Assembly: GCA_948144175.1 (NCBI GenBank)
Contig: CANXME010002187.1
Coordinates: 175,001 to 239,000 of the forward strand
Reading direction: 5' to 3'
Origin: Closterium sp. NIES-65
Taxonomy: Eukaryota > Streptophyta > Zygnematophyceae > Desmidiales > Closteriaceae
DNA length: 64,000 nucleotides
Translations under genes and position numbers: made by a program
Part shown: piece after piece, positions 44,220 to 53,235 of the stretch
Layout: every line of letters starts with the position of its first letter
Numbering within the stretch: position 1 is the stretch's first letter
Notes under the pieces: model-generated
Databases searched by the model: none
Told to the model about the DNA's origin: nothing
What the model saw: the letters and a program-made list of their open reading frames with translations, nothing else

Positions 44220-44422
44220 CTTTACTTGTATATATATACCTCCTCTTGCTTGTCTAGTTTTATATATATATGTCTGTACTCCTGCATGTGAACTGGCCTC
44301 TGGCCCTGCTCTTGTGCTCGGACTGTGTGGTGACTTTGTGATCCACCCTGAGCTTGCTTTGTTTTACTTTGCTTGACTGGTCTTGTGACCCCTTGTTCTC
44401 CCCCACTTTGCCTATGGGGGTG

Positions 44423-44551
44423 TGTCAGATATATATGACATAGCTGTTGTAGGCTATAGTGGGGTAGCACATATGGGGTACAGCTCTCTAGGGTTTGTAT
44501 TTGTACCAAACGTTCACTTAGTCATTTCATTCCTGTTCTACTATTCTCACA
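44423..44551 (+). repeat. 3' LTR of copia F
   Basis: 129 bp, identical to the 5' LTR, preceded by CTATGGGGGTG and followed by ATTAT. Confidence 0.93.
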
Positions 44552-45135
44552 ATTATCTACCCCACTACAGCCTACACATACTATAGCATATAAGTTTGAC
44601 AGTAAGCGCTATTTTTATAAGGGTTATAAATTAGTATGTTTGCCGAGTACACGATGAAACACTTATTCATCAAGGAAAGAAATACTCTGTTCAGCGTCAT
44701 CTAGAATGTCGTTGGGGCATTGGTCAGACCAAAAGGCGACAGAGTGTATTTGAATGATCCGTCGCGGTTCAAAAGGATCCTCACATTCGGTAGGGTTGAC
44801 ATGTCCGGTTGGTAGCTCCTTCAATATCTGGTCGATACTTAAGACGACCCGGGCAGTGCGGAGTTGGTCGATTGGTTCAGCTGCGCGCGGTGTCGAATAA
44901 CAAAACTCGGTGGTTCCGTTCAGTGCGCGGTAATTTATGCAAATGAAAAAAACTCCTTTTTTTTCCACCGTGAACAGTGTTGTTGCGGCGAGTGGTGGCA
45001 ATGTTAGGCAAATGTTGTTGTTATTTTGTATATACATGTATATACATATCGAGCATATAGTCCAGCTTCTGGTGTAGTGCGTCAAGTTCGGGTCGTGTCA
45101 GCCATAACTTTTGCTGTGCTGTTGGTTGTGCCCTG

Positions 45136-45935
45136 TGTCAGAATGTTATATTTGTCTAGCCTGCAGTGGGGTACTCTATAGCGAGTACAACCCATATTAG
45201 GGTTTCCTATGTGTACTCAACTGCCTGCTACTGCAAAGCCTCTTCACTGTTCTAACTTTCTGCCTACTATTTCTGACATGCTATCAGAGCAGGTTGACCC
45301 TCCCTGGTCGATCCTGTGGGTGGGCCCACCACCTGCCTCCGCTGCTGTCCTGTCTGTCGCGCGCCCCGTGGCGCGCGACGTTTTTTCTTCCCGCCACGCG
45401 CTCGAGGCGCATGGCGGTTTTCTGCCCGCCGTGCACCCCGAGGTGCGCGGCGGTTTTCTGCCCTGTCGACCCGCGCGTCGCCCCCCGTCGCCTGTCGCAG
45501 CGCCCCTGGGGACCCGCGCGTCGCCCTCTGTCGCCCGAAGCGACCCGCGCGACCTGCGCCAGGCCCGTACAGCTCGCGCGCGGCCCGTACAGCTCGCGCG
45601 CGGCCCGTATGGCCTGCGCCAGGCCCGCGCGCGGCCCGTACAGCCTGCGCCAGGCCCGCGCGCGGCTCGTACGGGCTGCGCCAGGCCCGCGCGCGACCTG
45701 TACAGCCCACGCGCGGCTCGTACGGCCTGCGCCAGGCCCGCGCGCGGCTCGTACGGGCTGCGCCAGGCCCGCGCGCGGCCAATTCAGCCCGCGCGCGGCT
45801 CGTACGGCCCGCGCCAGGCTCGTGCTCGGCCCGTACAGCCTGCCCCAGCCGTCCCGCTTCACCACGAGCACCGCCCCCGCTGCTGCACGCTCTCCTGCCC
45901 CGTGCTGCCTGTGCTAGGGTTTGGGGGTGGCGATT
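45136..45935 (+). mobile_element. Short non-autonomous LTR element piece H1
   Basis: A 143-bp LTR (45136-45278, TGTCAGAATGTT to TTTCTGACA) is followed by the primer site TGCTATCAGAGCAGG, the same as in the element at 8368-9830. The inside (about 45540-45850) is a tandem array of roughly 33-bp CGTACGGCCTGCGCCAGGCC-type units with no domain. It ends at a purine tract GGGTTTGGGGGTGGCGA, where a second related LTR starts, so 45936-46109 may be its 3' LTR or the start of a second element. Confidence 0.6.
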
Positions 45936-46690
45936 GTCCGAATGTTATTATCTAGCCTGTAGTGGGGTGCTCTATAGTGAGCACAACCCTGTTAGGGTTT
46001 GCTATATGTATCCCAACTGCTGCTAGTAAAACCGCTCCTTTCTTCATTTCTCTCTTGCCTAGCTAGCTAACCCTAGCTATGGCTCCTCACTCTGCTTACT
46101 ATCTTAACATCGATTATGGTGGTGACGGGTGTGTGAGCCGTCCCCTGCTCCTCCTCCTACTCCGTCTCCCACTGCTGCAGCTGCCGCTGAGGGGGGTGGA
46201 TGTGTGGGAGCCGCGGGTGTGGCGCTAGGGGGGTGTCATGGGTGCAGTGCTAGAGGAACAGCAGGGAGTGTGTGAACGGGAGTTTTGGGACAGTGGGGGA
46301 GGTTGAAGGGGGGTGGCCGCCGTGAAGCCAGCAGCTCCAGTTGCCCGTGAGACCGTTGCGCCAGTCGCGCGTGAGCCCGTCGCTCCAGTCGCCTGTGAGC
46401 CCGTTGCTCCAGTCGCCCGTGAGCCAGTTGCTCCTGCCGCCCATCTAGCCGCGGAGCCAGTTGCTCCAGTTGTCCGTGTGCCAGTTGCTCCAGTTGCCAT
46501 TGTGCCAGTTGCTCCAGTTGCCCGTGTGCCAGTTGCTCCAGTTGCGCCGTGTGCCGGCAGCTTCAGCTGCCGCCCACCACGTCCTCTCCTCTCATAGTCC
46601 CTCCTCCTCTTCACTTGCCCTCTGTGATAGCCTCTAGCTTCGCTTATCATTGTGAACTATTACTATGCCTGCTTGTTATGCTGATTGCTG
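45936..46690 (+). mobile_element. Short non-autonomous LTR element piece H2
   Basis: An LTR-like stretch starts TGTCCGAATGTTATT and resembles the LTRs at 8368 and 45136 (CTAGCCTGTAGTGGGGTGCT). The sequence after it (CCCACTGCTGCAGCTG...GAGGGGGGTGG) and again near 46560-46650 matches the inside of the 8368-9830 element read on its own sense strand. A 24-bp tandem array (GTTGCTCCAGTTGCCCGTG-type, about 46324-46556) lies within. No 3' LTR follows; the match fades near 46690. Confidence 0.55.
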
Positions 46691-46962
46691 GTGTTTGAGG
46701 TCGAAACTCAATTCGCCCTCGAATCATATTGAGCCAAAGGGTGTGCACTTAGATTAGACCCAGAAAATCACTTTTACAATGTAGACCGCATTATTAAAGG
46801 CGCGGCATGCGAAAGTTTAGACGTAGTAGGACGTATGTTCGGATGCGTACGAAGAATGCGACGTAAGGTCACACGTCGACGCAGGAGACATCGCACGGAC
46901 GCAATTCGTCGTCCGGACCAATAAGATCGAAAATATTTCACGCATAATGAATTGGAACCTCA

Positions 46963-47399
46963 GGACGCGTCACCTGAAGCGGATCGGCCGAAGATCGGCC
47001 GATCCGCACCAATCGTCATTTCAAGCCCAGGCTTGGCAGAGATCGGTGCCCATGACTGCGCAACTACGGCGCACCGATATACATGTGGTACACCCAACCT
47101 GCGAAAACAGCTCCGTTGTCGTGCGCAATTTTCGCTAAACAAAACTTACTGTTTGCGACGTCGTGCAGTTACAATGCAACTGCAAGCGAAGACGATCGAT
47201 CTTGACTGTCACTTGTGGCGGAAATTCCACACTGGGCCAACCAAATTCCCGTAGGTGACAGGTTCGTGGGGACATTTTTACTGTACATTCGTTAACCCTG
47301 GCGAGACTTTGTTACCTTGTGGATTACGACGCTACAGTGCTAAACCCCGGGCGCAAAACCGATCTTCCAGCCGATCGATCCGCTTCAGGTGACGCGTCC
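46963..47399. mobile_element. Possible inverted-repeat element with TCA duplication (PIF/Harbinger-like?)
   Basis: The ends GGACGCGTCACCTGAAGCGG and its reverse complement match over about 27 bp and then imperfectly for about 20 more (GAAGATCGG shared). The flanking triplets are TCA at 46960-46962 and 47400-47402. Start G and a 3-bp duplication fit PIF/Harbinger MITEs, but the duplication is too short to prove it. A further short palindrome (CGGATCGGCC...GGCCGATCCG) lies in the left arm. No coding region. Confidence 0.5.
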
Positions 47400-47402
47400 T
47401 CA

Positions 47403-48766
47403 TTGTGCTGAAGTATCCTCTCCATAATTGATCCAGGCCAGATCGTGTCGATACGACGTGTGAAAATGTAGGACCAGCACGTGCGACTCATTCGGGGTTT
47501 GCCGCAGGTGCTTCCATTCCATTGGATGGAAGGGCAATGCTGCTTTGGACACCGAACAGTTTTTTCAGGAGCATCTATCTTGGTGGATTGTCCCAAATCC
47601 ACGTGCTGGCGGGGGGTACATCGTGGGGGAACGAGGTTAGCGAAAACTTTCCCTATCAATTGGGTGTATCAGTATGGTTCCGTTTAGTGGATGGCTCGTG
47701 AGAAGCAGGAGGACCCTTTGGATGGCTAGAGTACAGACCCCATCAGCGTGTGCTTTTTTTATGACACATACCGACGGAATGGAGTTCGTTTGCGGGGCTG
47801 GGTTGGAAGTACTCCTTTGGCTCACGTGTGTGCCCCCCCAAGCATGGGCTCACGTCGCTGGACACACCACCAGTCACCGCCTCACTGTGCTGTTCGCGTC
47901 AGGGAGGGTTGCATGGTGTACTGTATGGGTAACGCAGCAAGCAACTCCTGGCAATTTGCGGTGGGCTGAGGTGGGTCGGTCTCAGTTTGAGTGGGATTGG
48001 GTAGGTTGAGACGGGTAGGAGGGCGGGCGGAGTTGGGTATGGAATGGATTGACAGTGGTTGTGTTATGGATGGTACTGTACGGTGGCAGACGTTAGGGCA
48101 GTGGTAAAATATGGTGCTCCAGATTGTTCAGAACTTTATGAATTATTCGATATATGTCAATATAATAAAGATCAAGCTCTTAACTCTCACCGCAGAGCGG
48201 ATCAGGACGCTCGCGATATTCTTCCTGGTGGTGTGTGTTTTCTACAGAACTGTATTCTTCCTGTGGGACTAATACTTCCTCTGTGACTATAATCGCGCAA
48301 TTACATAAACATTTTTATGAATGAAAAACTCACGCGTTTGGAGACAATCATTGGGCAGATGTGCCTGTCAGGCCACGCGTTTTCGTGTTGCGGGCAGCTG
48401 TTCTGTTCATTCAGCATCGCTTCGGTGCTTGCTGCAGCAGTTTCCTCGTCCAGAATACAGTTGATTTGTGTTCAAAAGGGAGATTACCTTGGTTTTTGTG
48501 AACAAATCGTATTTTTCTTTTGTGGGTGTTGAAGGATCTTGGTGCAGTGCAATCCAGTGATGAAGCAAAGTTTCAAGATGCACCAAAGCCAAAGCCACAA
48601 CTCCAAAGGCGAAACTCGGCAACCTCGTGCATTGCTGTATCGAAGTCTGCCCAGCCTAATCTCAGGCTTGGCCCATGTGGCATTGCATGCACAGAACTCC
48701 CTTTTCCGAACCTCGATTTCTGCCTGGTTTGTCGTGCCCCAGTGGCTTTGTGAATCAGGGGCCAGT
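47403..48766. other. Unassigned stretch, possible decayed fragments
   Basis: No gene could be supported. AT content rises toward 48060-48540. Open frames of 60-110 codons lack recognisable domains, apart from the weak helicase-like reading at 48059-48286. No inverted repeats or LTRs were spotted. Confidence 0.4.
48059..48286 (+). pseudogene. Weak helicase C-terminal-like fragment
   Basis: The frame includes VADVRAVVKYGAPDCSELYE, which loosely resembles the region before the conserved arginine motif of RecQ-type helicases (DIR-VIHYGAP). Nothing else of the domain follows; the expected GRAGRD motif is absent. If real, it is a short remnant of a host gene or of a helicase-bearing transposon. 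The match is short and may be chance. Confidence 0.15.
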
Positions 48767-48775
48767 CATGAATGG

Positions 48776-49308
48776 GAGAGAATTGCTCCAAGCCCATGTT
48801 TGGAGATTCAGCGTTGCCCACGCGGCCACCAGTTTCTCGCGTGGCTCTCGAATTCAGTGACAATTGCTCGAGTGGCCTTGCCAGGGGATTTCCACTGGCT
48901 TTTTTTTTAAACCGGCACATTGCCCTACACGGGTTTCTATCCTCGAAACTTATGTACTGGTGATTGCGCGATCTTCATTATCCAAAACTTATGTTCATGA
49001 CCCTATATGACCGCGCCTGATTGGACGCGCATTTCAAAAAAAGGCACCGCGCATATAATTGACCAATCATGCGCGGTCATATAGGGCCACGAACATAAAT
49101 TTCGGATATAAAAAGATCGCGCAATAGCCAATACAAAAGCTTCGATGATAAATACACATGAAGGGTAATGTGCCTTCTAAAAAAGACGTTGAGAATCCCC
49201 TGGCGAGGCCACTCGAGCAATTATCACTGAATTTGAGAACTACTCGAGCGAATGGTAGCCACGTGTGCAAAAACGAATCTTTAAACAAGGGTTTTGAGCA
49301 AATCTCTC
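48776..49308. mobile_element. Non-autonomous Mutator-like (MULE) element, copy 2
   Basis: It starts GAGAGAATTGCTCC and ends with the inverted match AAATCTCTC. The 9-bp duplication CATGAATGG lies at 48767-48775 and 49309-49317. The two arms are about 250 bp each and meet around an A-rich centre near 49040, so nearly the whole 533 bp can fold on itself. It is the same family as 3534-4721 but without the hAT insert. No transposase. It lies about 560 bp upstream of the bHLH start codon. Confidence 0.88.
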
Positions 49309-49317
49309 CATGAATGG

Positions 49318-49871
49318 TATGGATGGACGGGAAGAGAAGGCAAGTGACATGTACGTCTCCCGAAGCCGAGGCTGAGGCCGAGCCCGACCACACACACACG
49401 AATGTCCTGTGGCATGCCAGTGGGAAGGAAGGACGTCGCACCTCGATTCGAGTCGAGCAAAACGACAGACGGACGTTTCTTGCCTTGGTTTGCGGTGTGC
49501 GTGTGAGCCAATCGGAGGAGTTCCTCGAGTCCCACATGTGCCATGGTCCCTCCATCAAGTGGCTAACGACAAAGACGGTTCAGTTGAGTTGAGTTTATCA
49601 CTGCCTGGCTGACTGCCTGCCTGCCTGCTTGCCTGCCTGCCCTCACCTATTCGACCCACCCACCCCATGCAATGCAATCCCCTCTTCCCATCCCAAACCA
49701 AACGCTTCTTCATGAGTCAAGATTCCACAGCAATATTCCTTAGTCGAATTCCAGAGTGCTCCAGCTCGAGAGTGTTGGTTTATTTTGGGAGTCACTTGAG
49801 TGACCAGAAACCTGCTTGGGCAATCGTATCGAGTGCGGCTGCTTTTGACGACCAACCTGGTCAATAGTGTG
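49318..49871 (+). promoter_or_regulatory. Upstream region of the bHLH gene
   Basis: This 550-bp stretch between the MULE and the bHLH start codon must hold the core promoter and 5' leader. A CCAAT box is at 49508-49512, and a (CCTG)n-type pyrimidine-rich run at about 49601-49645. No clear TATA box was identified. The MULE insertion sets the distal boundary. Confidence 0.4.
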
Positions 49872-51405
49872 ATGGCTGGAAGGCCGTTATCTCCGTTTCT
49901 CGCGATGAACGACGCGCAGCAGCCTGCTAATCCCGCGGCAGTTGTCGTCGCCGCTAACCATCACGGCGGATCTCTTTCGACGATTCAGCAGCAAGCGTTG
50001 ACGTCCGCGCTTATCCAGCACATGCAACAACAGCAACTACAGCAGCAGCAGCAGCAGCTTCTGCTTCAGCTTCAGCTGCAGCAGCAAACTCATCCGCCGC
50101 CACAACTTGCGGGATTTGAAGACCCTCAGCAAGTCGGTGTCTCGCTACAGCTCTTCCCTTCCGCGCCGCCCGCATGTCCCGGGAACGACGCGGAACTCCC
50201 TCGCGGCGGAGCTTCGGCGCGCGCCACTGAGCCCGACCTGCGCCTCAGCGTAGGCTTGTCGCTGGGCGGCGGCGGGGCGGCGGCGGTTGAAGTCGGCGCT
50301 AATAAGCCAGCGAAGCGGAAGAGAGCAGATGAGGTGCGATTCTTATATTGCAAAATCACTCGAGCTATGGTTCGTGTTTGAAGCGTCCGTATCGTCGCTT
50401 ATTCGAGTCCTTCGTCTTCAGGCGTTTTCAACTGTTTTCAAGTGTCGTCAGATGTTCTGTCTCGAACCTCTTAAGAGGTTTTGCGATGTCATCCTGTGTC
50501 GATCGACGCGCTCTTCTCAATTCGACACCTCCCCTCCCGTTCGCGTCGCCGCATGCAGCTCCGTCTGATCTTGTCCCTTTGGCTGTCTTTTTAACCCTGC
50601 ACGTGCAGCTTCCTCGCGCGCGAACTCCCGCGAGTTCGGGGGAGAACAGCAATCTAGACACCGCGGCCCCGCCTCCGCCCCCCGCCGCGCCGCGCCCCGT
50701 CTTCGCCTTTCCCCCTGGTGGCGCTGCTTCTGCCTCCCCGCATTGGTTGGCGACCGTCCCTCCCGGCAATACCGCGCACAAAACCGCGCCCCGTGCCCTC
50801 CAGTCCCCCCATCAAGCTGGTGGCGCAGCGCTACCCGCCACTCCGTCTCCGGACGACGTCCCAGGCGGGGGATGGATGGGCGCGGGGGATCGTCGCGTCC
50901 CGTCCGGCGCGGGTTCCCCTGGGGAGGGACGTGCTGGAGGGTTGAGCGGGCCTGGAAGCGCGGGGGGATCTGGAGGGGAGCAGGACGAGGGCTTGGACGC
51001 GCAGGAAGCGGGGGGGAAGTCGTCCCGGCCGCGGACTGTTGCAGAGAGGAAGAGACGAAATGGAATTAGGTAAGCTTTGTGGAGCTCACTCTGACCAGAG
51101 CAACATAATAAATCACTTGGCTTGTTGTTTGTTGCATACAGGAGTCTGCTTATTGTAAATTCATGATTCCTTATCGTCTCAAACCTGTCTCTTATTGGTG
51201 GTGCGTGTTTGGGTGAATGTGCAGCCTGAAGCTAGAACAGCTGAAGAGGGCCATACCCCAGTGTAACACACGGGTGACGACGGAAACCCTTCTTTGTGAG
51301 ACTTTGACTTATATCCAAGCACTCAAGGCTAAGGTTGAGGTGCTTCAAGCAGAAAAGGCTGAACTTCTTTCCCAAGCATTAGGAAGACAGGGGGAGGGCA
51401 ATTAA
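49872..51405 (+). CDS. bHLH transcription factor, three exons (predicted)
   Basis: Exons 49872-50333, 50609-51069 and 51225-51405 join in phase (introns GTGCGA...CAG and GTAAGC...CAG) to give 367 residues. Residues 1-154 hold a Gln-rich activator-like tract (about 50-75, QQQLQQQQQQLLLQLQ) and end KPAKRKRADE, a possible nuclear signal. Exon 2 is Pro/Gly/Ala-rich. The exon 2-3 joint creates the basic region and helix 1, RTVAERKRRNGIS then LKLEQLKRAIPQ; exon 3 adds the loop and helix 2 (TETLLCETLTYIQALKAKVE) and a short leucine-heptad tail. The basic region has E and R at the E-box-contacting positions but R where plant bHLHs often have H, so E-box binding is likely but not certain. Subfamily not assigned. 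A 128-bp stretch after the stop is followed by an 11.5-kb insertion, so its 3' UTR or polyadenylation may be changed. Confidence 0.82.
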
Positions 51406-51528
51406 AGATCTATAACGGATGTAATTTTTCAGTGAAATATAGATGTCCGGTTCATCTAGTAAAGTATTTATATATTCACTGAGCTACTAAGAGCTCCTGA
51501 TCATAACACGTATCGTGGCATAAGATTG

Positions 51529-51533
51529 CACAT
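51529..51533. repeat. Target-site duplication CACAT, left copy
   Basis: CACAT precedes the LTR start TGTAAGG. The matching CACAT is at 63056-63060, after the LTR end GTAACA. The pair brackets the whole composite insertion. Confidence 0.9.
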
Positions 51534-51875
51534 TGTAAGGAAATTCCCTTTTCCTTACTTCGCGTCCCTGCCCAGCGCGTACGTCACTGTAGCACCTCAG
51601 TCAGCACCGTTACCACTCGCGACCATCGCATCATTCATCATCCCGCCTTTTTCGCACATTGCATCCCGACCTCACGGCTCGGCTGGTAACCCGCGCTCCG
51701 GGCCTACGCTTCGACACTTTCCCAACCTCAGTCTCAGGCTCGACGCGCGACAACCACAGTCCATTACCGTTACCACTATTGTTTCGCTATATAATCCTTC
51801 GCTCATGCCTTCGCTCATTGTACTTTTGCTTCGATAGTGCAATTCTCGTTCGTTCACTCAATTGCACACGTAACA
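51534..51875 (+). repeat. 5' LTR, plus gypsy copy
   Basis: It runs from TGTAAGGAAATTCCC to ACGTAACA, 342 bp, and carries TATATAAT near 51788 as a possible core promoter. Confidence 0.92.
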
Positions 51876-52056
51876 CTTGGTATTCAGAGCCTACGATCTC
51901 ATCTCGGACCGCATCCACACCTTCGCTTCCCACTATCTCAATTTTTGGGGGGGGTAGACGTCTCTCAGCGACACAGCACCGCCGCTCGAAGTGCTCTCTC
52001 GCAAGCACGCACGGCCACGACCGAGGCTCTCGCTGAGCTTGCCCGACACCCCCGCC

Positions 52057-53235
52057 ATGGCCGACCTCAATCTCGCCACGTTGACGCAGGAGCAACTCGA
52101 TCGTCTCGTGCGACAATTGGAGGATTCGGCGCTTGAAATCGCGACGCTCACGGCGGAACGTGACTCCGCCCGTCAACAGTCAGCGGTGAATGCTCCGACA
52201 ACATCCCACGCACCAACCAATGTCTCTGTACATTCGGAGGAGCCGATTATCATTTCATCCGGCACACCGACGCAACACAACAGCACGGGACAGCGCTCAG
52301 GCGCAGCCAGTGACGGCGCAGCCCAACCGATGCCCGGCATGGGAGGGAACAGGAGCACGCTAAGCCCACGGGAGCCCCGAGAAGCCCGTCGGCACGTGGA
52401 GTTTGCGACGACAAGTGGTGAAAACGCCATGATGGCCCCAATGCCACTCAAGCCGCAACGCCCGCCCTGCTTCGACCCAAGCCAACGCGGCGGCCCGACA
52501 GTTCAATCATGGGTCTTCACGATGAATGTGTTTTTCGACGCCAACTACGTCGAGTCGGACGCCGCCAAGATTCGGTATGCGGTTTCACTACTCAGGGGCC
52601 CCGCCATGGACTGGTGGCGAGTCATCGTGACGTCGCCACGCGCCTACGAGCCACCGCCGCACGAGGAAGGGCCCTCGGGTCCAGCTGTCACCTGGAGTTC
52701 GTTCTGCGAAACAGCCCAATACAGCACGTGGGATGCGTGGTGCGCAGGGCTTCGGGCGCGTTTTGAGCCGATCGCGGCTTCGATTTCGGCGCGTCAGAAA
52801 CTGCGCACTTGGCGCCAGCTCGGGTCGGTTCAAGACTACACCAGCGGTTTTCTCGCACTTTGCGAACAGGTCGGCTACATGCACGAGGCGGAGCGGGTGG
52901 ACCGTTACGTCGGAGGGCTGAAGCCGGACATATCGCACGAGATAATGCTACGCGGGCTATCGAATTTCAACGAAATCCTCGCGCTCGCCGAGAAAATCGA
53001 TATCCTACGCCGACCGAGACCGGGGTCCTATTTCGGACATCGCCCTCGGGGACCGATCGAGCACGCCACTGTACATGCCGTCGCAACGAATGCAGCTGCC
53101 ACGCCATTTAGAGGGCGCTGCTTTGCTTGCAACCGGCCGGGCCATCGCAAGAGCGAATGTCCAGAGGAGCTGAGGCGTCGAGGAGCAGAGCAGGGGAAGG
53201 AGTCTCAGAGGCAGGGAAACGCCAGCAGTCAGTAG
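52057..53235 (+). CDS. Gypsy gag, plus copy
   Basis: A 392-residue gag from MADLNLATLTQEQLDRL. A short coiled-coil-like N-terminus is followed by a low-complexity stretch, then the retrotransposon gag domain (PTVQSWVFTMNVFFDANY; IRYAVSLLRGPAMDWWR; YTSGFLALCEQVGYM), and ends in a zinc knuckle CFACNRPGHRKSEC (about residues 356-369). By family it forms the particle and binds element RNA. The ATG at 52057 is preferred over the in-frame one at 51991 because the remnant at 5339 starts at the equivalent place. Confidence 0.9.
   Translation: MADLNLATLTQEQLDRLVRQLEDSALEIATLTAERDSARQQSAVNAPTTSHAPTNVSVHSEEPIIISSGTPTQHNSTGQRSGAASDGAAQPMPGMGGNRSTLSPREPREARRHVEFATTSGENAMMAPMPLKPQRPPCFDPSQRGGPTVQSWVFTMNVFFDANYVESDAAKIRYAVSLLRGPAMDWWRVIVTSPRAYEPPPHEEGPSGPAVTWSSFCETAQYSTWDAWCAGLRARFEPIAASISARQKLRTWRQLGSVQDYTSGFLALCEQVGYMHEAERVDRYVGGLKPDISHEIMLRGLSNFNEILALAEKIDILRRPRPGSYFGHRPRGPIEHATVHAVATNAAATPFRGRCFACNRPGHRKSECPEELRRRGAEQGKESQRQGNASSQ

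Larger units (their letters stand above)
37103..44551 (+). mobile_element. Copia element F, nested in the 5' LTR of copia D
   Basis: The 129-bp LTRs (37103-37231 and 44423-44551) are identical by eye. The duplication ATTAT lies at 37098-37102 and 44552-44556. Removing F and one ATTAT rejoins a 126-bp LTR of copia D. The primer site TGGTATAGAGC follows the 5' LTR and CTATGGGGGTG precedes the 3' LTR. Inside are a two-part GC-rich leader (37330-38230), gag (38327-39620) and a long pol frame (39684-44219). All parts of a copia element are present; it has few breaks, confined to the gag side. Identical LTRs make it one of the youngest insertions here. Confidence 0.94.
23111..44601 (-). mobile_element. 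Copia element D (minus), host to two nested copia insertions
   Basis: The 5-bp duplication GTAAG lies at 23106-23110 and 44602-44606. The 3' LTR is 23111-23236; the 5' LTR is 37022-37102 plus 44557-44601, split by an insertion. The two LTRs (126 bp) differ at about five sites, so it is older than its inserts. Reading right to left on the minus strand: primer site TGGTATAGAGCAGG, GC-rich leader (36600-36960), REWY-motif region (35700-36030), protease (about 35250), integrase (33900-34900), repeat linker with SSQQLREWYSRY (about 33500), RT (31636-32260), then after the 24342-31630 insertion the end of RT and RNase H (23440-24330). It is broken in several places. Confidence 0.9.
21911..45135 (-). 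mobile_element. Old minus-strand gypsy remnant, split by the nested copia block
   Basis: Only 21911-23110 and 44602-45135 belong to this element; the rest is the copia insertion at 23111-44601, flanked by GTAAG on both sides. On the minus strand the right piece reads RT (VEKKGVFFICINYRALN near 44950) and the left piece reads RNase H (YPIHDRHMLALVYVFNVW near 22600), then a chromodomain-like end (DNWVPPNNIKRHHVF near 22150) and a degraded LTR start near 22065. Integrase is largely gone. It is heavily broken and among the oldest elements here. Confidence 0.8.

Noticed and set aside
45267-46026. Overlapping Arg/Ala-rich frames on both strands
   Set aside because: They are translations of the tandem array in the H1 element; open in many frames without a domain.
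50287-50568. Plus frame across the first bHLH intron
   Set aside because: It runs through the intron out of frame with both flanking exons; the phase-0 splice 50333/50609 gives the continuous protein.
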